Below are positions 10,971 to 18,948 of a stretch of 18,948 nucleotides of DNA, piece by piece; position 1 is the first letter of the stretch, and every line of letters begins with the position of its first letter. The notes under the pieces are model-generated. The model was not told where the DNA came from, did no database searches, and saw only the letters and a program-made list of their open reading frames with translations. The stretch is from Pseudopyrenochaeta lycopersici (Eukaryota; Ascomycota; Dothideomycetes; Pleosporales; Pseudopyrenochaetaceae): the NCBI GenBank assembly GCA_003313425.1, contig NHZP01000144.1:1-18948 (forward strand), given 5' to 3'. Position numbers and translations under genes: made by a program.

Positions 10971-11639
10971 CAGGTCAACTCTCTGCAATGGCTTGCCCAG
11001 GCCGCCAGAGAACCCTCTCATTACCATCCTGTGCTCCGACTTTCCGATCAAGGTAAACAGGCTAGACATGCCGTTGGCGCTTAAGGTCAGGATGGAAAGG
11101 GCAGGCCTTCAAGTATAGCTTGCGTCGCTATCTAGGCTGAAACAGCAAGATATAACCGGCACAATCTGCGTCAGCTTTGTTGAGCTTGATGAACCACTCT
11201 TCGCCAGCCCTTCGACTGACCAATTTAAGACCCTCCAACGCTTCGCTGACATATACACGGGCCTAATTTGGGTGACTCGTGGAGCAGCGTCTTCCAACCC
11301 CGAGCGCCCTGAGCTTGCAATTTTCCAGGGGCTTGCTCGTACCTTGAGAGCAGGGCATGAAGCATTCTCTTGTATCACTGTCGATCTAGATGCGGAGAAG
11401 AAGTTACCTGCCAAGGGCGTCGCTGACCTTTTGTACCGCATATACGAAAAGCAATTGAGCCCAGGATCTTACTCTGTGTCTGATGACGGCGAATTCATTG
11501 AGAGAGGGGGCGTGCTTCATATCAAGCGCGCAGTTGAGGATGAGACGTCGAATAAGTTCGTTGCCAGACGCACCGATCCGTTATCGCTGCCACCACAGCT
11601 GGAGGATATCGTACAAAGAGATCGCCGGCTGAAGCTCAA

Positions 11640-12617
11640 AGTCTCCGACTCGGGCCTGAAGGGGCCTTTTGTCTTCGAAGACGATCCGATAGCGAAACGG
11701 CCGATGTTGCCTCAAGAAGTTGAGGTCGAAGTTCAAGCTGCCAATCTCGACTCAAAGGGCATCCAAATACTTAGTGGTGAACTTTCGAATCAAAACTTAG
11801 GCCAAGAGTGCGCGGGTGTTGTTACAAAGATTGGTAATACCATTTCAGGTCTCTCGGTGGGTGATCGTGTCACTGCCTGGTGCACCGGCACTTTCGCCGC
11901 GCATGTCCGCACTCCAGCAACTTTTGTGCACAGAATTCCCGATGATGCGAGCTTTGAGGCCGCCGCGACATTCCAGTAGCTTATTCTACTGCCTTTCATG
12001 CCTTGGTACACACAGCGTGCATAGGGGCTGATGATACAGTCCTCGTTCACGAAGCTGCAGCTCCTGTCGGTCAAGCTGCCCTTCTGATCGCCTCGATGCT
12101 TGGAGCAGTTATCTTCGTGACTGTCAATTCGGCCGAGGAGAAGACTCACCTCACAGAGTCATACGGCATTGATCCAAGCCGAATCTTCTCCAGTCAAGAT
12201 CTGAAGTTTGTTGTTCCAGTCCGGCGAGCAACAAAGGGCCGTGGTGTGGATGTTGCTTTGAATACGCTTTCAGGCGAAGCACTTCAGGCTACATTCAACT
12301 GCGTCGCACCCTTCGGCAAATTTATTGACCTTGCAAAGGACAACTCACAGACCAATGCGCGGCTGGAAATGGCTCCATTCGACAAGAGTGTGTCATTCAC
12401 GTCCGTCAACATGGCACACCTGCGTCAACAGAATGTCAAACTTGCCGGCAGAATCTTCCAGGAGGCGATGAAGTTCGTTATGGACGAGAAGTTGCAAGCA
12501 GTTTCGCCGATCGACTTGAGGTCATGGTCAAAGTTGACTGAAGCAATCGAAATGGTGCAGAATGAGAAGTATACGAGCAGAGCGATCATGGTCCCGACCA
12601 CAGGTGATCAGGTCTTA
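11640..12617 (+). other. PKS enoyl reductase (ER) domain, atypical NADPH loop
   Basis: MDR-type ER with the GQECAGVVTKIG and VGDRV segments. The Rossmann loop is AAAPVG at 12054-12071, where active ERs usually have a GGVG loop. A missing base near 11973 cuts the domain in two. Whether the loop change is a trait of this PKS clade or decay cannot be told from one sequence. Confidence 0.8.
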
Positions 12618-12689
12618 GTAAGCACCTCATATTACCATTTCTTTCGAAATGGAAGGCTGACAGGTTTTTAGGTTGCACAGAAACCGCCC

Positions 12690-13480
12690 GAGAGCATCCT
12701 CTTTAACTCAGACGTATCCTACCTCCTCGCCGGCTGCCTCGGTGGTCTAGGGCGCAGCATATCTCGCTGGCTAACCACCCACGGTGCCAAAAACCTAACC
12801 TCCGTCTCCCGCTCTGGTGCTTCTTCCGCCGAAGCATCGTCTTTCATCTCCTCCCCCGAAGACTCCGGCATTCGCACCGCAGTTCTCCAGTGCGACATCT
12901 CCGATGCATTCGCCCTCTCATCCACTCTCTCAGACACCTTGAAGACCTTCCCACCTATCCGCGGCGTCATACAGGGCGCCATGACACTCAACGACTCGCT
13001 GTTCAGTAGCATGACGCATGAACAGTGGACATCAACCATCTTCCCCAAAGTCCACGGTTCAAAGAACCTCCACGAAGCCACACTCTCCCAACCCTTGGAT
13101 TTCTTCATCCTTGTCTCTTCTCTCCACTCCTTCATCCGCAATGCAGGACAATCAAACTACGCCGCGGGCTGTGCCTATCAAGTCGCACTGGCCAAGTATC
13201 GCAATAACCTAGGCTTGCCGGCCACGGCAATTGATCTAGGTATTGTCGGCGGCGTGGGATATGTGGTAGAGAAGAAGGAGAGCGGAAAAAAGATCAAAGT
13301 GCAAGAGTTCAAACACATTAACGAAGCAGAGATGCTAGCACTTATCGAATTGGGAATCCGACAGCCAATGACCGGCCATTTAGTTACGGGACTGGACTCT
13401 TATCTCGACATCGCAACGATGAAGGAAGGCAATATGCCGTTCTTCGCAAAGGATCCAGTACTAAGTCATCTCGAGTACCT
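12690..13480 (+). other. PKS ketoreductase (KR) domain
   Basis: Rossmann loop LLAGCLGGLG (12723-12752) with one Gly of the usual GG pair replaced by Cys. LVSSLHS supplies the catalytic Ser and NYAAG the Tyr (codon 13158-13160). It follows the second intron without a frame break. Confidence 0.85.
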
Positions 13481-13589
13481 TCGCCCGCATTTCAAGACCG
13501 AAACTACAGTGCAGTCTACAAACGACGGGGCAACGCCAGCTTCCCTCTCGCTGGCCGCTCAACTCGCCTCCGCGCCGTCCACCGAGCAG

Positions 13590-13830
13590 GCGAAATATTA
13601 TATCCAGACTGCCCTCATCAATAAGCTTTCTCGTAGCTTAATGACGGATCCGTCTGAGCTGGATGCTATTCGCTCGATGAGCGCGTATGGAACCGACTCG
13701 CTGGTCGCCGTCGAGATGAAGAACTGGATCCAGCGCGAGACCAAGGTGACAGTCAGTGTATTTGACATCTTGCAGGCGACGAGTATTGAAAGTTTAGTTG
13801 AGAGAATTGCTGAACGGGTTGGTGGCCAGA
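13590..13830 (+). other. PKS acyl carrier protein (ACP) domain
   Basis: Four-helix carrier domain with GTDSLVAVE. Ser codon 13698-13700 is the phosphopantetheine site. A short Glu/Arg/Gly-rich tail follows to the TAA at 13857-13859. Confidence 0.9.
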
Positions 13831-13940
13831 GCGAGCGAGAGCGAGGGCGAGGCCAGTAAAAGGAAAGTCAAAAATTGCAGAGGATGAAAAGGGATATGAA
13901 ATTGCAACAACGAAGTGAGTGAAAGACCACATAATCTGAC

Positions 13941-13946
13941 AATAAA
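13941..13946 (+). terminator. Polyadenylation signal of the PKS transcript
   Basis: AATAAA lies 82 bases after the PKS stop codon in A-rich DNA, a good position for the 3' end of the transcript. Confidence 0.45.
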
Positions 13947-14216
13947 TCTAGGGAAAGAATGAATGACTTTCTACTTTGCTTATTCTGGGAGGATGAAGCG
14001 TTCTAGCGTTGGAGCTTCTGGTGTTTATACCCTGTATTTCCTTTTCGATGTCTGAGGAATAGTATTTTCTATGTAATCAAGTTTACGAAAAAAAACGAAG
14101 TTAATGTCAATCGCAGGAGGGGTATCATATGCCATATTCCCAAAACGCCGTGAATGCAAATATGTCTTCGTCAATCGCTCGTTGTTCATCGTCCTTGTAA
14201 AGCCTGAGGATGGAAG

Positions 14217-14660
14217 TCAGTCAGAGTCGTACTCAACTAGCGCGGATATCAATGCTGGCTTTTTCGTTGGTATATCCCCTGCCGCTGCCTCTTCTGGCGG
14301 AAGCGCTTTGGTTGAGGGTGTTTCAAGCTCTTTATTCGGTTGGTCCTCCCTCTTTCACTTTAAAATTCCAAAACTGGGTTTCGGCATCGGGGGCCCTGGC
14401 TTCGCAAAAAAAGGATCCATTACAACTTTTATGTTGCCAACCAGTGTTTTTTGTAGATTCTGTCGGCTCTTCTCTGCTGCGATTTCCGACTTCAGCTCCT
14501 TCGACTTCGGAGCAGTCTTGACAACCTCCTCGGTCTTCTTCTCGGCGAAGAGTGGCTTCCAGGATACATCCTCTAGCGCTCGATCGATGGCATTGCTCGT
14601 GCCAAGCTCGATCAGACCCGCACGCATTCGATCCGCGTCTGTCTCAACAATAGGGCAGTT
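14217..14660 (-). pseudogene. 3' end of an unrecognised Lys/Glu/Pro-rich protein gene, truncated
   Basis: The minus strand reads as the tail of a eukaryotic protein. A compact part (MRAGLIELGTSNAIDRALE) is followed by a Lys/Glu-rich and then Pro/Lys-rich, probably disordered segment, ending in an acidic C-terminus (ALVEYDSD) at TGA 14217-14219. One in-frame TGA (14355-14357) interrupts it, and the same frame continues cleanly for about 45 codons beyond. The 5' part is missing: the coding-like sequence ends where the hAT remnant begins, near 14660, on the other strand. The plus-strand ORF over the same DNA is Ser/Phe-rich, the expected antisense of a Lys/Glu-rich protein, and was not accepted. 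No family could be named. Confidence 0.45.
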
Positions 14661-15184
14661 CGAGAGGTTAGAAAATTATGGAAAGACCACTTCAAGCCAC
14701 CTATAGAGCAGCGGCTTTACTCAAGATTCGCTAGAAACGCCATACGAGCGATGGAAGCGTGAGAGGTATTTAAATATAGATGTTGGTAGTACAATAGGTG
14801 ATGACTTTGAGCGTTTTATCATAGTATGTTTGCTGAATGTTCTTTACAGTTAAGCTAATTAATTCTACAGGCTACTCCTGTCTCTATTGGTGAACAGTCT
14901 CCGCTTGAATATTGGCTTGAGCCAACGCAGCAGAAGACGTATCCTGAACTCAGTTTATTGGCCATCAACATACCATCTATACCCGCGATGTCCGCAGAGG
15001 TGGAGCGTATATTTAGTAGTTCTCGGCGTACGGTCTCATGGGATCGAACGAGGCTTTCAATCAAGACGCTAGAGATGCTGGAGTGCTTGAAGCATTGGGT
15101 CACGACTGGGCTTTCTTATGAGACTTTTCTGACAGATGAAGCGGTTCAGAGGGCTATAGAGTCTACGGAACAGGAGTTTGCGTG
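14660..15184 (+). mobile_element. hAT-family transposase, C-terminal fragment (degenerate)
   Basis: The last exon (14871-15184) carries the hAT C-terminal dimerisation region: SIPAMSAEVERIFSSSRRTV, then an arginine-containing helix and EMLECLKHWV, ending at TGA 15182-15184. A clean intron at 14824-14870 (GTATGT donor, GCTAAT branch, CTACAG acceptor) joins it to an upstream exon (about 14707-14823). Further upstream, a hAT-like WKDHFKPP segment lies in another frame and is separated by stops, so the reading is broken around 14704-14727. The N-terminal zinc finger and the DDE catalytic core are absent. It is a dead 3' piece of an element. Confidence 0.8.
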
Positions 15185-15239
15185 ACTAGAGGATAAATTA
15201 GAGGGCAACAAGCCATAATACTACTGCTACACCGTACGT

Positions 15240-15330
15240 CATACATCACCGCTTCGAATTATTGAATCAAACTGAATCTGAGCCCTGATTCAATGAATCA
15301 TCCTGAAGCAGAGCCTACTTCAGGATCAGT
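15240..15330. repeat. Dyad-rich subterminal region of the hAT remnant
   Basis: Two hairpin-forming inverted repeats lie in tandem. ATTGAATCA (15261-15269) pairs with TGATTCAAT (15286-15294), and ATCCTGAAG (15300-15308) pairs with CTTCAGGAT (15318-15326). A small GATTC-AAT-GAATC dyad sits between them. hAT elements often carry short repeated transposase-binding motifs inside their ends, so this may be the 3' subterminal region. No terminal inverted repeat or 8-bp target duplication could be fixed. Confidence 0.5.
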
Positions 15331-15736
15331 CCGGTTCAATGCATCTGTCAGATGTAAGGCCCGATAGGGTGTTAGATGTCACGTGTGGATCTCCAAGTTG
15401 CGAGATCCTAGATGGTAGCACAAACTCTCGGGTGTAACCACTTGGCGGAGGGACACACAAAAAGGCAGAAAATAGAGAACACACAATCAATCACGTTCAT
15501 CATTAAAATTCATCAAAGATCAAGCCAAATAGTCCTTGAATCTGACAGCATCACTAACCACTGCCCTCATCGCCCATCTTAACAAAGGCCGTTCGAGAAG
15601 ATGGCTAATCCGGTTGTTGCAAGGGATTTGCAAAATAGACAAAGGAGCGCGTAAACTTCCTGAACTGAGGCAGCTGATGTGCAAACGGTGCGCCACACCG
15701 CAGAGCTGTTAATGCTTAGTCGACGATGAGAAATAA

Positions 15737-15907
15737 GTTGGCGTCTTCGCAGGCTACGCATGTACTCTCCCACTCGTATGGTGTGAGCACATAGCCGCTT
15801 GCTTGCTAAACTATCTCTACAAGTACAGCAATGATCCCTCTCTTCGCGAATTTCTAAAGCTTTTTCGTGAGTTAAGCTCTGTCTTGCATAAGGTCGAGAG
15901 ACAGTAG
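15737..15907 (+). pseudogene. Possible orphan exon, helical protein fragment
   Basis: About 56 open codons that read like an alpha-helical protein (HIAACLLNYLYKYSNDPSLR, then FLKLFRELSSVLHKVE), ending at TAG 15905-15907. A CTTCGCAG acceptor-like sequence lies at its start. No domain was recognised and no partner exon was found. A longer minus-strand ORF (15579-15926) overlaps it but has an unnatural composition. Confidence 0.25.
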
Positions 15908-15939
15908 CCCTGCTGGAGCCCCACATCGTGAAATTTTAT

Positions 15940-16180
15940 TGTTAGAACCTTCCAACGCCTGCGGAGGGTTAGTTGATTTCTAGCTGTGCTCAGGGAAGGC
16001 CATAAATACTAGTGGGCCATAGTATCCACCAAACTGCCCTTGGAGTGCAGCAATCTGCGGAGTTTCCTCGAGGATATCCAAATGGATATCCAAACAAGGG
16101 AGTTTGATTTGGCTGGGTATATATGGATATCCATTTTAGCTAACATGATGTCCAATTTGGCTATCCAAATTTAGAACTCT
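15940..16180. other. Non-coding DNA with palindrome cluster
   Basis: No gene seen. It contains GGATATCCA (16072-16080) and two perfect TGGATATCCA palindromes (16083-16092, 16124-16133). It also has an imperfect inverted pair, GAGTTTGATTTGG at 16100-16112 against a related sequence on the other strand at about 16165-16179. This could be the remains of a small non-autonomous transposon (MITE). Confidence 0.4.
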
Positions 16181-16405
16181 GATGGACAGTGACTTTCATC
16201 TGCTTGAATTAAACTCGTTTTACTATTTTGCCTGGAACTCTGCATATTCGTTCCCTCACGCGTTCTCAAGTGCAGTTACAGTACATCTATATGCATGGTG
16301 TCGTGGCAAATCGGAAGCTGGAGCCTTCCGTATAGGAGACCAATTGTCTGTCGATACAGATCCATCCCAACCGTACCGTGCCAACTTGGCCATGTTCTTC
16401 ATAGG

Positions 16406-17078
16406 TCATGTAGCCGTAGTCCTCTTGTCAGCAGCGGCCGAAACTCTTTCTGTCTCCTGAAAAGTCCCAAATCCGGCCTTGCGTTTGTGCTGATCGAGTA
16501 ATTGTGCTATGGCGTCCAAAAACTCCATCTTTTCGTTCTCCAGGACAATTATCCTTTCCCTGACTTGAGAGAGCTCTTGTTCTGCTTCAGAGAGCCTTCC
16601 GCTCATCTCAGACACGAAGTTTGCGGGGAGGATTCTGTAATTGGGGTCCTCCAGGCTATTCAGCGACCTGGCAGGTAGAGCAGGGAGCAGGAGGACTTAC
16701 TGTACGCCTGGGAACTTTGCTTCCTACCCTCTGATGCTCGTCCTCCGAGTCATCCTCGATTGGAGACTTTGCACGTTTCATACCCCTAGGGTCCTTAAAC
16801 ATGCGGCTGTACGACGGGGAGGCGGAGGCATTGCTCTTTGGTTTGGCCGGCTTTGCGATTGCCTATATCCAAAAAATGTGAGGCTGCAGCTAACTGGAGT
16901 AATGGTCGCCACGTACCCGCCATGCTGCCATGGTACCTTCTGAATCACTTTCCCGGACTGTAGATGTGTCCTGGTAGGGTCAGCGTGCTCTGTATTGTCC
17001 ATGAACACGTACACTCGCGTTGTCAGTGTCGTCCACAACCGTCGGTACGCCGCTCTTTGGAGGTTGCGAAGCGTGCAT
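16406..17078 (-). CDS. Small coiled-coil protein, four exons
   Basis: A gene hidden by its introns. Minus-strand exons are 17078-17013, 16970-16917, 16862-16701 and 16648-16406. Introns of 42, 54 and 52 nt all fall between codons. Donors are GTACGT, GTACGT and GTAAGT, and the first intron has a GCTGAC branch point. The product is about 174 residues. Residues 1-94 are polar and low-complexity, with Ser/Lys/Asp-rich patches including a basic MKRAKSP followed by acidic EDDSEDE. Residues about 105-140 form a coiled coil (MSGRLSEAEQELSQVRERI, then LENEKMEFLDAIAQLL). The tail is Thr/Ala-rich and ends at TGA 16406-16408. A TATAAAA box sits about 65 bases upstream of the ATG. No known family was recognised. 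The basic patch before a coiled coil recalls bZIP-like layouts, but there is no bZIP signature. The first intron is short, so the N-terminus is the least certain part. Confidence 0.65.
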
Positions 17079-17137
17079 CCTTGAGTAGTTCAAAAAAGTT
17101 GCTGAGAGGAAATGAGGATGCTGAGAGGTACGGGACT

Positions 17138-17147
17138 CCTTTTATAG
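17138..17147 (-). promoter_or_regulatory. TATA box of the coiled-coil protein gene
   Basis: On the minus strand the sequence reads CTATAAAAGG, a strong TATA box, 60 to 70 bases upstream of the ATG at 17078. The spacing fits a short leader and supports this start codon. Confidence 0.6.
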
Positions 17148-17179
17148 CTTCTCTGCCACCCTGTCACCAAACCCAGTCC

Positions 17180-17588
17180 ATGATAGGCTTCGGCGGCTTG
17201 GACGCTACGTAGTCCTGGTTCTTAGCGCCTCAGCGTTCGGGCATGCCTTCTCATGTCATTGAGACTGGGTCAGGCTAATGATCACGGTGTGACATGCCTG
17301 TCTCAGGCCGCGAATAGGCGCGGCAGAAGGCCTGGGCATGCCTTGCCAGGGTTGTGGGCACAGAGTCAGGGATGGTGGTGTCGGCCTTGCACATAGCAAT
17401 TCTGGGTTCTCCCTGCTTCTTTGGTTACTCATCAGTGGCGTCCCCACGGCATCAGTCGTCAGACATCGCCATGTCCGGTGGCGGAGCATCAAGCCACCCG
17501 TTGCCGCTGTTGAATGGACCGATACCTCGCGGGATGTCACTCACACTAGAGTGGTGAGAGCGACCTTGAATACCTATTGCCATTCAAG
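17180..17588. other. Stretch without a supported gene
   Basis: Opposing ORFs (17256-17540 minus, 17338-17724 plus) overlap each other and show no domain, motif or splice pattern that favours either. Nothing else is seen. Confidence 0.5.
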
Positions 17589-17765
17589 TCAAAATAATAT
17601 CTTTGAGAAACAGGCCTGTAGAGCGTCCACGTCTTCCAGATCTTCGTCAAACTCAAAGAGCAGATGCCCGCCATGCGTATCGAATACAACAAGGATACCA
17701 CACACATGGCCATACCCACCATAGCTCGGTCTCACATATCGATCCACACCGCTAGGGCATCTTGA
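17589..17765 (-). pseudogene. Possible orphan terminal exon with acidic tail
   Basis: About 58 open codons on the minus strand read naturally (GHVCGILVVFDTHGGHLLF, followed by an acidic EFDEDLEDVD segment) and end at TGA 17589-17591. There is no start codon at its head. A CCCTAG acceptor-like site is near its start, and a coding-like stretch in another frame precedes it. The Ser-rich plus-strand reading looks like its antisense shadow. No family was recognised. Confidence 0.25.
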
Positions 17766-17859
17766 TCATGGCAGTGCATCGATGCCACTGCTTCATGCAT
17801 GCGGTGTCCCAAAGGCCCATGAAGTGGGATGCTGGCGCACGGCGGCCTGTGCTGGCAGA

Positions 17860-17866
17860 TATATAG
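17860..17866 (+). promoter_or_regulatory. TATA box of the membrane protein gene
   Basis: TATATAG lies 48 bases upstream of the ATG at 17914, which itself has a good eukaryotic start context (CACCATGGG). The pairing supports transcription and translation starting here. Confidence 0.5.
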
Positions 17867-17913
17867 AATGACAGATTTCTCTTCAAGGTGCCTTACTTAC
17901 CTACTATCTCACC

Positions 17914-18863
17914 ATGGGATACCTGCTTCTTGTCGGCTTCCTCGCTTGTTCTCTGTGCGGACTGCTCTTGAGTATATTTCTCGGCTGGCTTGATGTTAGA
18001 GCGCCCAACTCAGACCATACTCCGCGAACAGAGAGCTACCTGGAGCGGCCGTTGGCCTTCATCTTGGAGTTGTACAAATAGTGGCATTTGGTGCTGCTAT
18101 TGTCTCTGCAGCGATGGCACTCCTGACGGAACAGAAGGTTCGTTGCTTGGATGCAGTGCATTTCAGTACGCCTCCAGCTTTACTCTGGAATCAATGTAAG
18201 ATCGTTTTCCTCAAAACGTAAGCCTATTTGCCAACAGTACATACAGCTTGCCCCGCATCATACGTCCGCGTGAACTTTCAACCTCCCTCCTGGGCTACTC
18301 CCCTCATATACTGTATTCCCATGTCATTTGCTCTGTTTGACTTTGCAGCATGGATGAAGTAAGTAGCCATCTCAACTTGTTGCTGCAAGTTCGCTCATGT
18401 GGATCAGGAATGATGAAATGCTTCCCAAACTACACGTTTCATCTGCATCTTGCCATTCCGCCATTACTTTCTGCGGTGGTATCGTGCTCGCGTTACACCT
18501 GCATAAAAGCTCAGGAGGTCGCAATCCATCTCTCATACGTTTCCTGATCGGAGTCATCTCTTCAAGCACGCTCGTGGTACTATGTCAGCTGAGTGGAGCG
18601 CTTGTCCTATTGGTTATGGACAGGAGAGCCACAATCACACACCGCTACGGCATACTCCTTGTAAGTTGGCAATCCTGCGATCTTGGTGTATCTAATATGG
18701 ACAGGCTTGTACATCTGCTCAACACCTCGGTTCGTTTATCTGTTGTTTTGGGAGCATCAAGCGAGGCTTCCGGAGGATTCGGGAATGGTTGTGTACGTCT
18801 CACCCGTACAGGGAGAATAGGGGCGAGGCATCTGGACGGAGCAGCCTGTCTGGCTTCATGTAA
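17914..18863 (+). CDS. Multi-spanning membrane protein of unknown function, about five exons
   Basis: A gene hidden by very short introns. ATG 17914 opens a hydrophobic first helix (LLLVGFLACSLCGLLLSIFL). Later exons are about 18040-18195, 18238-18358, 18408-18660 and 18705-18863. Their introns are 18196-18237 (GTAAGA), 18359-18407 (GTAAGT) and 18661-18704 (GTAAGT, TCTAAT branch). Joined this way the frame stays open to TAA 18861-18863. Further likely membrane helices are VVQIVAFGAAIVSAAMALL, PLIYCIPMSFALFDFAAWM, ITFCGGIVLALHL and FLIGVISSSTLVVLC followed by GALVLLVM. The last exon has a basic, Arg-rich probable cytoplasmic tail. The join between exon 1 and the second segment is unresolved. 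A 41-nt GTTAGA intron starting near 17994, or larger introns from GTGCGG or GTATAT, all keep the frame. No family was recognised. It could be a fungal polytopic protein or receptor-like protein. Confidence 0.6.
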
Positions 18864-18948
18864 GGGTTGTCCGGGGCTATTCCTACTCGTGCAAGCGATT
18901 GATAGCAGTTCGCAAAACCATTTCTCTCTGGACCATCAAGCAAGGGTT

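Larger units (their letters stand above)
5956..13859 (+). pseudogene. Highly reducing polyketide synthase, KS-AT-DH-CMeT-ER-KR-ACP (frame-broken)
   Basis: Iterative type I HR-PKS that would build a reduced, C-methylated polyketide chain. ATG 5956 (context GACAATGG) opens on the KS signature VIGIGCRFPG. Introns are 6148-6215 (GCTGAC branch) and 12618-12671. Conceptual length is about 2,592 residues, normal for the family. Domains: KS with Cys 6566 (DTACSS), His 6971 (EAHGTGT) and His 7106 (NVGHLGG); AT with Ser 7973 (GHSSGE); DH with His 8963 and Asp 9564; CMeT with SAM loop EIGAGTGG at 10411-10434; psiKR; ER about 11640-12600; KR with Tyr 13158 (NYAAG); ACP with the phosphopantetheine Ser at 13698 (TDSL). 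There is no thioesterase or reductase after the ACP, as is usual. The frame is broken by extra single bases near 6229-6232, 6379-6382, 9332 and 9900, a missing base near 11973 and an in-frame TAG at 11116. The ER nucleotide loop reads AAAPVG (12054-12071) instead of GGVG, so ER may be weak or inactive. Confidence 0.92.

Noticed and set aside
12618..12671. Apparent stop ending the ER reading frame at 12671
   Set aside because: The TAG is the 3' end of an intron (GTAAGC donor, GCTGAC branch), and the frame continues in phase from 12672.
14104..14706. 200-codon plus-strand ORF
   Set aside because: Its Ser/Phe-rich composition is the antisense image of a Lys/Glu-rich minus-strand protein, and it runs across the hAT junction.
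15579..15926. 115-codon minus-strand ORF with several Cys and His
   Set aside because: Cys/His spacing fits no zinc finger, and the composition looks unnatural. A more protein-like plus-strand reading overlaps it.

Overview
This window is nuclear DNA from a filamentous fungus, almost certainly an ascomycete (Pezizomycotina). The evidence is short spliceosomal introns of about 42 to 68 nt with GTAAGT-like donors and CTAAC/CTGAC branch points, a fungal iterative highly reducing polyketide synthase (HR-PKS), a fungal class II O-methyltransferase and an hAT transposon remnant. The sequence does not fix the order or species.

Layout. 1-3390 holds no intact gene. It has scattered short open segments with splice-like borders (best at about 1210-2192) that look like one or more decayed genes, a 13-G homopolymer and a GA-rich microsatellite. 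3395-5068 (+) is an O-methyltransferase gene with four introns and two single-base frame breaks. 5069-5955 is intergenic and may carry regulatory sites. 5956-13859 (+) is an HR-PKS in the order KS-AT-DH-CMeT-psiKR-ER-KR-ACP, about 2,590 residues, with two introns, five single-base frame breaks and one in-frame stop. 14217-14660 (-) is the 3' end of an unrecognised Lys/Glu/Pro-rich gene, cut off by a degraded hAT element (about 14660-15184 plus a dyad-rich tail to about 15330). 15330-16400 is mostly non-coding and contains a cluster of TGGATATCCA palindromes. 16406-17078 (-) is a four-exon gene for a small coiled-coil protein with a TATA box. 17914-18863 (+) is a multi-exon gene for a multi-spanning membrane protein, also with a TATA box. 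Neither of these last two shows up as one long ORF, because their introns split them.

How it fits together. The methyltransferase and PKS are codirectional neighbours, as expected for a small biosynthetic cluster making a methylated, reduced polyketide. No release domain follows the ACP, and no enoyl reductase partner or cytochrome P450 is seen in the window. As written, neither core gene can give a full-length protein: the active-site motifs are mostly preserved, but the frames are broken at several places. Either the cluster is a recent pseudogene pair or the assembly carries small indel errors. The nonsense codon and the altered SAM-binding loop of the methyltransferase favour real decay. 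The two flanking short-intron genes at 16406-18863 look intact.
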